64,000 nucleotides of DNA from Nonomuraea typhae (GTDB taxonomy: Bacteria; Actinomycetota; Actinomycetes; Streptosporangiales; Streptosporangiaceae). Shown here one piece after another: positions 34,660 through 45,911 of this stretch; position 1 is the stretch's first letter; each line of letters starts with the position of its first letter. The notes under the pieces were generated by a model. The model was not told where the DNA came from. It saw nothing but the letters and a program-made list of their open reading frames with translations, and ran no database searches. The position numbers and the translations under genes are program-made. The stretch spans positions 124,001 to 188,000 of the forward strand of contig NZ_VRLV01000015.1 in the NCBI RefSeq assembly GCF_009760925.1, read 5' to 3'.

Positions 34660-35685
34660 CAGCAGGCCCTTGAGCTTGGGCGCCAGCGGCGTCTCCAGAT
34701 AGCGGTGTACGGCGTAGGCCGCCAGGCACATGACCACCACGAGGCCGAACAGCAGCACATACCGGTTGACCGCGTCGCCGAGCCGGTTGAAGGCGATGAT
34801 CCCGATGTGGGCGTGCAGCAGGTACAGCGGGTAGGTCAGGCCGCCCGCGACCACCAGCCAGCGCTTGGCCAGCGGCTTGGTCACGCGCAGCGCCACCAGC
34901 AGCATCACCACGAAGATCAGTGTCACGATCACCGTGATGGCCACCGGCGAGAACTCGACGTGGTAGCGGCGCCCGACCGCCTCGGAGTAGCCGATCGCCC
35001 GGAAGACCGCGTTGCCCAGGCACAAGGGCACGATCAGCGCGATCTGCCAGTTAAGCCCGAAGCGGTAGAGCAGGAACAGGGCCATGCCGGCGATGAAGTA
35101 GTGGGAGAACTCCGACTGCACCACCAGGTCGGCGACCTTCGGCAGCACGCCCAGCTCCACCGCGAAGGTCACGGCCAGCCAGCCCCACAGCACCGCCATG
35201 ACCCGCGCCTTCGTTATGGTGATCAAGGTGAGCAGCAGGATGAGGACGTAGAACCGCATTTCCGCCCAGAGCGTCCAATAGACGACGTCCACGTTGGGGA
35301 CGTCGATCACGGCCTGGAACATCGTCAGGTTCGCGAGGATCTGCGGGATGGTGACCTGGAAGACGCCGGCGCCCAGCGCGAGCGTGATCAGCGCGGTCAG
35401 CGCCAGGCCGACCCAGTAGGCCGGGTACAACCTGATCACCCGCGAGGTCACGAACTGCCGGGGAGTCCTGTCCCATGCGCTCATCAGCACCACGAACCCG
35501 CTAATCATGAAGAACAGGTCCACGCCGAGGTAGCCGTATCGCGACCACATGCTCTCCGCCGGAAAGGCCACCGGGCTGGTGCCGCCCACCCAGGCCGAGA
35601 ACGTGTAGTGGTATAAAACCACGCACAATGCGGCGACGATCCGCAATCCGTCAATCTCGAAGAGCCTGTCTGAGGTACCACGCAT
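34615..35685 (-). CDS. membrane acyltransferase 3 (OafA-type)
   Basis: 356-residue protein with about 10 transmembrane helices. It starts with the family segment EIDGLRIVAALCVVLYHY, containing the essential His, followed by LGVDLFFMISGFV, SRVIRLYPAYW and YWTLWAEMRFY. Acyltransferase-3 proteins O-acylate sugars of extracellular polysaccharides, antibiotics or lipids. It has no SGNH domain. No polysaccharide cluster is adjacent, so the acceptor is unknown. Confidence 0.9.
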   Translation of the reverse strand: MRGTSDRLFEIDGLRIVAALCVVLYHYTFSAWVGGTSPVAFPAESMWSRYGYLGVDLFFMISGFVVLMSAWDRTPRQFVTSRVIRLYPAYWVGLALTALITLALGAGVFQVTIPQILANLTMFQAVIDVPNVDVVYWTLWAEMRFYVLILLLTLITITKARVMAVLWGWLAVTFAVELGVLPKVADLVVQSEFSHYFIAGMALFLLYRFGLNWQIALIVPLCLGNAVFRAIGYSEAVGRRYHVEFSPVAITVIVTLIFVVMLLVALRVTKPLAKRWLVVAGGLTYPLYLLHAHIGIIAFNRLGDAVNRYVLLFGLVVVMCLAAYAVHRYLETPLAPKLKGLLSPRPQRPAEPLLPR

Positions 35686-35806
35686 GCCCCTGTCCCTCCT
35701 CGCTCAACCAAAGGGTCCATGATTGCGCTTACCAACAGATTGACGATGGATTACCGGGATTTGTTCACACAAAGCATCATGTGTCCCATGTGCCCCGAAC
35801 GGCACA

Positions 35807-35839
35807 GACGCCCTTCCCGCCTGCCGCGGGAAGGGCGTC
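35807..35839 (-). terminator. hairpin downstream of OmpA-like gene
   Basis: A perfect 14-base stem (35807-35820 with 35826-35839) and 5-base loop lie just after the stop of the OmpA-like gene. No U-tract follows on the minus strand, so it is a probable but non-canonical terminator. Confidence 0.6.
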
Positions 35840-35845
35840 GCGCGG

Positions 35846-37411
35846 TCACTCCGCGGTGATCGGGGCCGGGAACGGCTCGCCGAAGCCGCCGACCTCCACC
35901 TCCACGCCGGTCACCTTCGCGGGCGGCGCCTTGAACACCCCCCACACCGTGGTCGTCACCCCGGCCGGCAGTTTGCCCAGGCCCTCCAGGTAGGGGGCGA
36001 AGGAGTTGTGCACGTTGCCGGCGAACTCGTGATACGTCGGCTCGGCCACCTGGCACAGCTCGGCGCGAGCCTGGCCGGCGGTGTCGGCCAGGGACAGCTC
36101 GCCCGGCGAGACCTCGTCCTTGGTGAAGCTGGTGGACAGGTCGAAGACGACCGGGCCGGAGGTCGGGTTGCTCACCTTGACCTTGGCCAGCAGGTATCCG
36201 GCGACGCGGCGCACGCTCTCCGCCTCGGCCCGCAGACCGGCGGCGGACGCCTCCGTGGTGAGCGGGCGGGCCTCCAGCTTGGGGGCCGCGGCCCCGGCCG
36301 TCTGGATCTTGAGTTCGACGCGGCGGTTCTGCGCCCGGCCCTCGGGGTTGTCGCCGCCGCCGGCCGTGGTGTTCGGGGCGACCGGCCTGGCTTCGCCGTA
36401 CCCGGCCGTGCGGTAGGTGAAGTCCTCGCCGAGCAGGCCGCGCAGCTTGGTCATCACCGCGTCCGCGCGGCGGCGCGACAGGGTCTTGTTGGCCGGGTCG
36501 TCGCCGATGCTGTCGGTGTGGCCCTCGACCGTGACGGCACCGCCGGTGGCGCTGACCTGCTTGGTCAGGTCCTCGATCGCCGCGTTCGCGGCGGGGGTGA
36601 GGGTGGCGCTGCCGAAGGCGAACAGCACGTCGCTGGGCAGCAGGTACTCCTCGGGCGCCGGTTTGCGGCCGTCGCCGGAGGCGGACTTGCACACCATGGG
36701 GCTGACCTTGCGGTCCACGCTGCCGGTGACGTGCAGGACCGGGTCGTCGACCAGGGCCGGGGAGCCCTGGGGCTGGACGGGCACCTCGACCGGGTGCACG
36801 CCGTCGATCACGACCAGCATCGCGCCGGTCTCCTTCGGCGGCGCCGCGAAGACCGCGGTGACCAGCGTGGACTTGCCCGGGTCCACCGCGGTGTCGGAGC
36901 TGTCGCTCAGGCGGCCGTCGGCGGTGTCCAGGGAGCCGATCACCCCGTAGTGCGTGCCCCTGGGCAGGTCGATCAGGTCCAGGCCGCGCTGCACCTTCGA
37001 CACGGCCGTGGAACTGGGCGCGTAGCTCTCCTTGGTGCCGTTGAACCACTCGAACTGCAGCGCGATCTCCTTGTCCCCGGTGCGGACCAGCCGGATGTCG
37101 CGCGCCTCGATCGGTAAGCCGGACGACAGCGGCCCGGCCACGATGCCCGTCCCCTGGCTGGCCGCCGGCGTCGGGTCGTCCGTGACCGCCGGGCTGTCCG
37201 TGACCGCCGGGCTGTCGGTGGGCGCGGGGTTGTCCGTGGGCGTCGCCTCCGGGGTGCTGTCCTTCGGCGTCTGCGGTGTGCCGGTCGCGCTGCCGCTGAC
37301 CGGCGCGCTCGTGCCCGCGGCTCTCGGGCTGCCGCCCGCGCAGCCGGTGGCCGCCCCCACCACCAGCAGGGCCGCGCCGGCGAGGTGGCCCCAGCCGTTA
37401 CCTCTCGTCAA
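35846..37411 (-). CDS. OmpA-domain lipoprotein
   Basis: 521-residue protein. A lipobox ATGC follows the signal sequence, so it is a membrane-anchored lipoprotein. A Pro/Thr/Ser/Asp linker with short repeats (PAVTDSPAVTDDP) leads to a first beta-rich domain (about 85-240). An OmpA peptidoglycan-binding domain follows (about 255-375; FAFGSATLTPAANAAIEDL, VEGHTDSIGD, LSRRRADAV, then NRRVEL). A last beta-domain ends the protein. OmpA domains bind diaminopimelate-containing peptidoglycan, so the protein likely ties membrane to wall. The gene is followed by a strong hairpin. Confidence 0.85.
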   Translation of the reverse strand: MTRGNGWGHLAGAALLVVGAATGCAGGSPRAAGTSAPVSGSATGTPQTPKDSTPEATPTDNPAPTDSPAVTDSPAVTDDPTPAASQGTGIVAGPLSSGLPIEARDIRLVRTGDKEIALQFEWFNGTKESYAPSSTAVSKVQRGLDLIDLPRGTHYGVIGSLDTADGRLSDSSDTAVDPGKSTLVTAVFAAPPKETGAMLVVIDGVHPVEVPVQPQGSPALVDDPVLHVTGSVDRKVSPMVCKSASGDGRKPAPEEYLLPSDVLFAFGSATLTPAANAAIEDLTKQVSATGGAVTVEGHTDSIGDDPANKTLSRRRADAVMTKLRGLLGEDFTYRTAGYGEARPVAPNTTAGGGDNPEGRAQNRRVELKIQTAGAAAPKLEARPLTTEASAAGLRAEAESVRRVAGYLLAKVKVSNPTSGPVVFDLSTSFTKDEVSPGELSLADTAGQARAELCQVAEPTYHEFAGNVHNSFAPYLEGLGKLPAGVTTTVWGVFKAPPAKVTGVEVEVGGFGEPFPAPITAE

Positions 37412-37504
37412 GAGTCTCTCCCCCTGTCATGCGTTGATCTTGGCGGGAGAAAGACTCGGGCAACCGCCCTGCACACCGCTTGACGCCCTCCTGCAAACCC
37501 CCTT

Positions 37505-39328
37505 CTAACGCGCGATCCTCGACAGGACGGGCGTCATGTGGCGTAGCTTGATCCGGTTCGACCGGCGGACCGGTTCCAGCACGATGGTGCGCGCCGTCTC
37601 CGGCACGTGCCGCAGGTCGTGGGTGATGAGGATGGTCGTACGGCCGGCCATCAGCCGTCGCAGCGGCTCCATCACCCGGGCGGCCGTGGCCGCGTCCAGC
37701 CCGGTCATCGGCTCGTCCAGCACGAGCACCGGAGCGTCGCGCAGCAGGGCGCGGGCGATCGCGATGCGCTGGAGCTGCCCGCCGGACAGCAGCCGTCCCC
37801 GTTGTCCCAGCGTGGTGTCGTACTTGCCGGGCAGCCGGTTGATGAAGTCGTGCGCGTCGGCGAGCTTGGCCGCCTCGACGATCTCCTCCATGGTGGCGCC
37901 GGGCCGGCCGTAGGCGATGTTCTCCCGCGCGGTGCCGGAGAAGACCAGGCCCTCCTGCTGGAGGAGCGTGATGTTCTCGCGCAGGGAGGCGCCGGTGATG
38001 TCGCGGATGTCCGTGCCGTCCAGCAGGATGCGCCCGCTGGTGGGCTCGTAGAACCGCAGCAGCAGCTTGGCCAGGGTCGACTTGCCCGCGCCGCTGGGCC
38101 CGGTGATGACGACGATGTCGCCGGGCTCGGCGGTGAAGGACAGGCCGGCCAGGGCGGGCCTGGTCCGGTTCGGGTAGGTGAAGCCGACCCGCTCGAAGGC
38201 GATCCTGCCGGCGGCCCGCGCCGGGAGCGGTTCGGCGGTGGGGCGGTCGGTGACGCCGGGACGGGCCTTGAGGATCTCCTGCACGCGGTCGGAGCCGGCC
38301 GCGGCCTCGGAGATCTCGAGCGCCAGTTGTCCCAGGCCCTGGACCGCCGGGTAGAGGTAGGCCAGGTAGGCGGCGAAGGCCAGCAGGCCGCCGATGGTCA
38401 GGCGGCCGGCGGAGATCTCCCACGCGCCGAAGCCCAGGATGACGATCATGCAAGTGGTCTGCAAGATCTGGACGGTCGGGCCGTACATGCTGGACAGCCA
38501 CGCCTGCTGCATGTTGGCCCGCAGCCAGTTCGCGCCCTGGCGGTGCAGGTTCTTCGACTCGGCCGCCTGGCGGTTGTAGCTCTGCACCAGGGTCTGGTTG
38601 GACAGGCTCTCCTCGATGACGCTGTTCATCACGCCGTTGCTCTGGCGTTCGCGGCCCGCCGCCACGCGGAACCGGCCGGCGAAGAGCTTGGAGACGATGA
38701 GGAAGGCGGGAATCAGCGCGAAGGTGACCAGCGCCAGGTCCCAGCGCACCACGAACGCGGCGCCGGCGAAGAAGATCACGCTGACCACGGTGGTGAACGC
38801 CTTGACCAGGCCGGATCCGACCAGTTCCTCGATCGCCTCGATGTCGTCGGTGAGCCGCGCCATCAGGTCGCCCAGGCGCCTGTTGTTGAAGAAGTCCGGC
38901 GTCAGTGTCTGCACGTGCGCGAACACCCGATCGCGCAGCTTGAGCAGGAAGCGCTCGGCGCCCAGGGACGTGAGGTAGGAGCCGGCGAAGGAGACCACCC
39001 CGGCCACCGCCGCCAGGCCGAGCCAGGTCAAGGCGGGTGTCCAGAACGCCCCCAGGTCTCCCTGGCTGAGCACCTCATCGGTGATCACGGCGAACAGGGC
39101 GATCGCGGCGACCTCGCACAACGCGGCCACGATGGCGAGGATCCCGCCGATCACGAACCACTTGCGCAGGCCGTGGGTGTCGGGCCAGAACTCGCGGAGA
39201 GTCTTGCGGATCATGACGGTCGGCGCCATGTCGACGCCGCCCGCCTCCGACCGCGTCCCGGCCCGAGACGAGAAGGAGAGCCGGCGGATAGACCGTCGGC
39301 TCTCCTGAGCGGTGTTTACCACCACCAT
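37505..39328 (-). CDS. ABC exporter, fused permease and ATPase
   Basis: 607-residue half-transporter. An N-terminal tail of about 50 residues precedes six transmembrane helices (about 65-330; ABC type 1 exporter fold). The nucleotide-binding domain carries Walker A GPSGAGKST, Q-loop LLQQEGL, signature LSGGQLQR, Walker B VLVLDEP and switch His in ITHDLRH. It likely functions as a homodimer. The start is uncertain: ATG 39328 is inside the stop region of the upstream 46-codon gene (ATG overlaps TAA), GTG 39322 has a better AGGAG spacing, and an internal ATG near 39229 begins the conserved part. No peptidase C39 domain is present. The overlap implies co-translation with the small Trp/Arg-rich peptide, its likely cargo. 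Confidence 0.85.
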   Translation of the reverse strand: MVVVNTAQESRRSIRRLSFSSRAGTRSEAGGVDMAPTVMIRKTLREFWPDTHGLRKWFVIGGILAIVAALCEVAAIALFAVITDEVLSQGDLGAFWTPALTWLGLAAVAGVVSFAGSYLTSLGAERFLLKLRDRVFAHVQTLTPDFFNNRRLGDLMARLTDDIEAIEELVGSGLVKAFTTVVSVIFFAGAAFVVRWDLALVTFALIPAFLIVSKLFAGRFRVAAGRERQSNGVMNSVIEESLSNQTLVQSYNRQAAESKNLHRQGANWLRANMQQAWLSSMYGPTVQILQTTCMIVILGFGAWEISAGRLTIGGLLAFAAYLAYLYPAVQGLGQLALEISEAAAGSDRVQEILKARPGVTDRPTAEPLPARAAGRIAFERVGFTYPNRTRPALAGLSFTAEPGDIVVITGPSGAGKSTLAKLLLRFYEPTSGRILLDGTDIRDITGASLRENITLLQQEGLVFSGTARENIAYGRPGATMEEIVEAAKLADAHDFINRLPGKYDTTLGQRGRLLSGGQLQRIAIARALLRDAPVLVLDEPMTGLDAATAARVMEPLRRLMAGRTTILITHDLRHVPETARTIVLEPVRRSNRIKLRHMTPVLSRIAR

Positions 39329-39456
39329 CTCCTGCGGCAGCCGCACCTCCTGCGACGCCAGCCGCAGCCGCGCCGCCGCCAGCGGCGGTGGCCCCAGCCC
39401 CAGCCTCCGCCCCAGCCCCAGTCATCCCAGTTCGCTGGGAAGCCGACACGTGCCAT
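39316..39456 (-). CDS. small Trp/Arg/Gly-rich peptide, possible exported peptide precursor
   Basis: 46-residue open frame. An AGGAGGGG box lies 3 bases before the ATG at 39456 (GGAGG core 5 bases away), a very strong ribosome site. The N-terminus is ordinary (MARVGFPANWDDWGW), followed by WGW repeats, a His, then an extremely basic half (RRWRRRGCGW, RRRRCGCRRR) and a final WWW. It has 10 Trp, 13 Arg and 3 Cys. The TAA stop overlaps the start region of the ABC exporter gene, the usual sign of coupling. No modification enzyme is adjacent. It could be an antimicrobial or modified peptide precursor; low-complexity DNA read by chance is the alternative. Confidence 0.55.
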   Translation of the reverse strand: MARVGFPANWDDWGWGGGWGWGHRRWRRRGCGWRRRRCGCRRRWWW

Positions 39457-39759
39457 GATCCCCTCCTCATGAGCAAGCTCCCGCTGTCGAGAGCTTTCGT
39501 ATGCCGACAAATCGACAGTAACACCACATAAGGCGCATATAAGTGAATAGAGGGAGTATTGGTACGTTCTTGGCGTGACGTTCGATCTAGATCCCCGGCG
39601 GCGGCCAGGGGATTCGAAAGGACCCCGCTCGCGAGGCCCTGCGGGCCGGGGCGGGCCGCGGGCCACCGCCGCCCGGCCCCGGAAAGTCGAACACGAATGC
39701 CGCATATGACGCGATATACGACAAATGGTGAAGAGTTCTGAAGTTTCGGGATAAGGAGG
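39457..39759. other. intergenic region upstream of peptide/exporter unit
   Basis: A 303-base gene-free stretch. The left part (39480-39560) is unusually AT-rich for this DNA and should contain the leftward promoter for the peptide-exporter unit; TTATAT and TACTGT 16 bases apart on the minus strand are weak promoter-like boxes. The middle is GC-rich with no supported gene. A rightward 60-codon frame (39559-39741) shows no protein-like features. Confidence 0.5.
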
Positions 39760-40584
39760 TCAGGTCTGTCGCCACGCTCCCCGGGCCGCGGCCTCCTCGG
39801 CGTAGGCCCCGAAGTCCTTGCCGGGACGCCCGAGAACCTCCTCCACGACGCCCGTGGGCCGGGTGTCGCCCTGCGCCGCCGCCGCGGCGAAGTTCGCGAT
39901 CAGCGTCTCGACGGCCTCCTCGGGCACGCCGTCGCCGCGCAGCGCCGCGCGGTAGCCGTCCGGGGTCCCGTCGAATTCGACGCGGAGCCCCGTGACGCGC
40001 TGGAGGTGATCGAGCGCCTCGCGGAACGACAACGCCACAGGACCGGTCAGCGGCAGGATCCGCCCGGCGAAGTCCTCACCGAGCAGCGCCTCCACGCAGA
40101 CGGCCGCGATGTCGCCGGCGTCGACGAACCCCTGCCGGACCGAGCCGACCGGCACGCACAGCCGCCCGTCGAGCACGGGCTGCCGGAAGAAGGTCTCGAA
40201 GTCCTGGTCGAACCAGTCCGAGCGGACGATCGTCCACGCGCACCCGGACGCGCGCACCTGCGCTTCGGCCGCCTGGAGGCTGGTGACGTTCATGACGTCC
40301 ACCGCCCGGTCCGAGTGCAGCACCACCTTCTCCACGCCGTGGCGGCGGGCCGTACGCAGGAAATCGTCCGGCAGGGCCGTCTGATCCGGCAGCAGCACGA
40401 ACATCGTGCGGGCGCCGTCGAGGGCGGCCGGCCACGTGCCGGGGAGCGACCAGTCGAACCTCACCTCCGCGCGCCTGGCGGCGACCCGGTGGGCGCGGCC
40501 GGCGGCACGCAGCCCGGCGGCGACCCTGCTGCCGACGGTCCCGGTGCCGCCCAGGACGAGGATGGGTGCGGTGGTGTGTGTCAT
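39760..40584 (-). CDS. NmrA-like NAD(P)-binding protein
   Basis: 274-residue atypical short-chain dehydrogenase. The nucleotide loop is LVLGGTGTVGSRVAAGL at the N-terminus. VEKVVLHSDRAVDV and TIVRSDWFDQDF are in the positions typical for NmrA/QOR2-like proteins. It lacks a YxxxK pair in the normal place, so it may act as a redox sensor or a quinone reductase. It is divergent from a WYL-type regulator, with a clear operator at the regulator's start. Control by that regulator is likely. Confidence 0.85.
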   Translation of the reverse strand: MTHTTAPILVLGGTGTVGSRVAAGLRAAGRAHRVAARRAEVRFDWSLPGTWPAALDGARTMFVLLPDQTALPDDFLRTARRHGVEKVVLHSDRAVDVMNVTSLQAAEAQVRASGCAWTIVRSDWFDQDFETFFRQPVLDGRLCVPVGSVRQGFVDAGDIAAVCVEALLGEDFAGRILPLTGPVALSFREALDHLQRVTGLRVEFDGTPDGYRAALRGDGVPEEAVETLIANFAAAAAQGDTRPTGVVEEVLGRPGKDFGAYAEEAAARGAWRQT

Positions 40585-40604
40585 AGTGCCACGCTAGGAG
40601 CGGT

Positions 40605-40625
40605 TGAGGACGGATACTGTCCTCA
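40605..40625. promoter_or_regulatory. operator of WYL regulator/NmrA-like gene pair
   Basis: Inverted repeat TGAGGAC-N7-GTCCTCA, 21 bases with perfect 7-base arms, ends exactly at the ATG of the regulator gene. It sits between the divergent genes and would allow autorepression. Confidence 0.75.
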
Positions 40626-41545
40626 TGGCGCATCTGGCGGAACGTGTGTTCGCGCTGCTGTCGTACCTGCAGGCGGGCCGCCCGGTGTCCGGCCGCGAAC
40701 TGGCCGCCCGGCTCGAGGTCGACGTCCGCACGGTACGGCGCGACGTCGCCCGGCTCAGGGACATGGGCTACCGCGTCGAGTCCGCGCCCGGCCCGTACGG
40801 CGCCTACGAGCTGCGCGCCGGCAACACGGCGATGCCGCCGTTGATGCTCTCCGACGACGAGGCCGTCGCCCTGGTGGTGGGCATGGCGCTGGCCACGGCG
40901 CGCTCGGGGCTGGCCGCGACGGACGGTGATCCGGCCCGCACGGCGCTGCGCAAGGTGATGCGGGTGCTGCCGCGCCCGCTCGCGGCCACGTGCCGGCGCG
41001 TCACCGAGGCGCTGACCGCCTCGCCCGAGCCCACGGTCTCCGTGGACGCCGGCCTGCTGGCCACCCTGGCGCAGGCCATCGAGCAACGGCGTACGGCGGT
41101 GCTGGACCTGGCCGGCGGCGCGAACCCGGAGGTGCGGCCCCATCGGCTGCTGCTGCGGCGCCGGCGATGGTACCTGCTGGCCCTGGCCCGGGACGCCTGG
41201 GCCGTCTACCGGCTGGACCGGGTGCGCTCCTGCGCCCTGGGACAGGCCCGCTTCGACGGCCACGCCGCCGACGCCGGGGAGCTCGAGCGGCTTCTCCCCG
41301 ATCGGCGGATCCCGGTGCGCCTGCGGTTCGAGGCCGACGCGGAACCGGTCCTGGACCGCTTCCGCAACGAGGAGCCCGCCCTGGTGCCGGACGGCCCCGG
41401 GCACGTGATCCTCAGCGCCCGCGTGGACTCGCTGGAGTGGGCGGCCATGCTCGCGACCCTCGTGGACCGGCCTTTCACCGTGCTCGAACCGGCCGAGCTC
41501 AGGCAGCGCTGCCACGCCCTCGCCCGGCGCCTGTCCCAGGCGTGA
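40625..41545 (+). CDS. YafY-type HTH/WYL-domain regulator
   Basis: 306-residue protein. A DeoR-like HTH_11 domain covers about 5-58 (VSGRELAARLEVDVRTVRRDVARL), followed by a WYL sensor domain (about 135-220; RRRRWYLLALARDAWAVYRLDR) and a WCX-like C-terminal domain. WYL regulators bind nucleic-acid or nucleotide ligands or act as simple repressors. ATG at 40625 directly abuts the operator. It is likely to regulate itself and the divergent NmrA-like gene. Confidence 0.87.
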   Translation: MAHLAERVFALLSYLQAGRPVSGRELAARLEVDVRTVRRDVARLRDMGYRVESAPGPYGAYELRAGNTAMPPLMLSDDEAVALVVGMALATARSGLAATDGDPARTALRKVMRVLPRPLAATCRRVTEALTASPEPTVSVDAGLLATLAQAIEQRRTAVLDLAGGANPEVRPHRLLLRRRRWYLLALARDAWAVYRLDRVRSCALGQARFDGHAADAGELERLLPDRRIPVRLRFEADAEPVLDRFRNEEPALVPDGPGHVILSARVDSLEWAAMLATLVDRPFTVLEPAELRQRCHALARRLSQA

Positions 41546-41639
41546 CCACCCGTCGCGGGCGTCGTCACAGCCGCACGGACCACGTCCCCTTCTCCGGCCA
41601 GACGGACGGTCACGTCGGGGCAGGTCACCATGACGATAC

Positions 41640-41669
41640 TTGTACTATTCGTTCTCTTGTAATGTTCGT
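41640..41669. promoter_or_regulatory. direct repeats upstream of furA-katG
   Basis: Two 13-base direct repeats, TTGTACTATTCGT (41640) and TTGTAATGTTCGT (41657), 11 of 13 bases identical with a 17-base period, in the AT-rich stretch 24 bases before the fur-family gene. This is likely the autoregulatory FurA site and promoter. Confidence 0.6.
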
Positions 41670-41692
41670 GTTTATGCCACTAGGTTGAGGCC

Positions 41693-42130
41693 ATGACCGC
41701 ATCCACGCCACCGACCACCGCCGAGGAGCTGCGGGGGGTGGGCCTGCGGGTCACCGCCGCCCGGGTCGCGCTCCTCGAAGCCGTCCGGGTCGGTGACCAC
41801 CTCGGGGTCGAGGCCCTCGCCGCCGGGGTGCGCGAGCGCGTCGGTCATATCTCCCTTCAAGCGGTGTACGAAGCTCTGCACGCGCTCACCGCGGCCGGAC
41901 TCGTGCGCCGCATCGAGCCGCCGGGCAGCCCGGCCCTGTACGAAGGGCGGGTCGGGGACAACCACCACCATCTGGTGTGCCGGACGTGTGGTGCGGTCGC
42001 CGACGTCGACTGCGCGGTCGGCCACGCGCCGTGCCTGACCGCCTCCAACGACCACGGCTTCGCCATCGACGAGGCCGAGGTCATCTACTGGGGCCTGTGT
42101 CCCGACTGTTCCAACGCCCACGGATCGTGA
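41693..42130 (+). CDS. furA: Fur-family peroxide-sensing regulator (FurA/CatR type)
   Basis: 145-residue Fur-family repressor. The winged HTH is at about 15-85 (LRVTAARVALLEAV, ISLQAVYEALHAL). The metal/oxidation-sensing region follows with NHHHLVCRTCGAV (CxxC) and a second CPDC pair near the C-terminus for structural zinc. In actinobacteria such FurA/CatR proteins repress the adjacent catalase-peroxidase until oxidised by peroxide. It lies 28 bases upstream of katG in one operon. Direct repeats in front of it are probable binding sites. Confidence 0.92.
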   Translation: MTASTPPTTAEELRGVGLRVTAARVALLEAVRVGDHLGVEALAAGVRERVGHISLQAVYEALHALTAAGLVRRIEPPGSPALYEGRVGDNHHHLVCRTCGAVADVDCAVGHAPCLTASNDHGFAIDEAEVIYWGLCPDCSNAHGS

Positions 42131-42158
42131 GCACCCTTCAAGCCCGGAAGGATTTCCC

Positions 42159-44381
<2,223 letters not shown>

Positions 44382-45911
44382 GCGCGGGGCCCGGGCCGGT
44401 CTGGCCGGTCCGGGCCTTCGCATCCCCCGCGTCACCGGCTGCCGCCCGGGCCTCCGACAGCGCCCGCACGAGGGCCTCGACGTCCTGCTCGCCGGTGCGG
44501 TGGCTGGTGACGCACATGCGGATCGCGGGCTGTCCGGCCAGCCGTACCAGGCTGACCCAGGCCGCGCCGCCGGTGACCACGTGGTCGGCGACGGCCGCGT
44601 GCCAGGCGGCGCCGGCGTGCGGGACGGCCACGCAGACCACGGGCAGCGGGCTGTCGTTGACCCGTGTCCAGCCCTCCTCCCCCAGCCGTGCGGCCAGCAG
44701 TTCGCCGAGCCGTACGTCGCGCTCGAGCTGCTCGGCGTAGGCGGGCAGCCCGGCGGCGGCCAGGGCGAGGAAGACCTTCAGCCCGGCGAAGCGGCGCGAC
44801 CACTGCACGCTGGTGGCGTAGGGGTCGGGGGCGCCGTCGGTTTCGGCGGGCATGTAGGAGGTGGCCGCGTGGAAGCTCTCGGCCAGCGCGCCGCCGTGCG
44901 GGGTGAGGAACATCCCGGCGCCCATGGGGGCCGACAGCCACTTGTGGGCGTCCACGGTGACGCTGTCGGCGCGTTCGATGCCGGCCAGCAGCGGGCGCAG
45001 GCGCTCCGACAGGGCGATCGCGCCGGCCCAGGCGGCGTCGACGTGGAAGTGCAGGCCCCACTCGCGCGCCAGCTCCACCAGCTCGGGTAGCGGGTCCAGC
45101 GCGCCGCCGCCGGTGGTGCCGGCGGTGCCGACCAGCAGGAACGGCTCGCGCCCCGCGGCCAGGTCGGCGGCCCGCAGGTCGCGCAGCGCCGCCGGGTCCA
45201 GGCGGTGGCGGGCGTCCACGGGCACCAGGCGTACGGCGTCGCGGCCGAGGCCGGTCATGTGGGCGATCTTCAGCCAGGCCAGGTGGCTCTCGGCCGAGGC
45301 GTACAGCACCGGCCGCCCGGGCACGCCTGAGCGCGCGTAGCCGGGGAAGCGGCGGGTCAGGGCGACGATGACGGCCGTCAGGTTGGCCTCGGCGCCGCCC
45401 ACGGTGAAGGAGCCCTGGGTGCCGGCGGGCAGCCCGAGGCGCGCGGCCAGGAAGCCCAGCACGTGCCGTTCGATCTCGACGGCCGCCGGCGCGTGGCTGT
45501 AGGCGGCCAGCTGCGGGTTGACCGCGGCCGCCACCAGCTCTCCGGCCACGCCCCACCAGGTGGGGGTGGGGTTGAACAGGCCGAAGTAGCGCGGGTGGGT
45601 GGTGTGCACGCCCCACGCGGACAGCCTGCGCACGACCTCCTCCAGAACGTCCTCGGCCGCGGCGGCGCCGGCGAAGTCGTAGCCGGCCAGCCACGCGCGC
45701 AGGGCGCCGGTGCCCGGCTCGGGCGGGGCGACCGGGCCGCCCGCCACGTGCCGGGCGTGCCGTACGACGAGGTCGACGGCGGTCTTCAGCAGCCGGGCGC
45801 CTTCGTCCGCGCCGAGGTCCAGGGGTCCTGTGGGTTCCATGCCGCCACTGTCGTCGTCCTGATATATCGCCATCCAGTGGCTTAAATGTCATGTTGCAGT
45901 AGATTTACGCC

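Noticed and set aside
39559..39741. Plus-strand 60-codon frame near the peptide/exporter promoter region
   Set aside because: No ribosome site, composition follows local GC, and no protein-like pattern.
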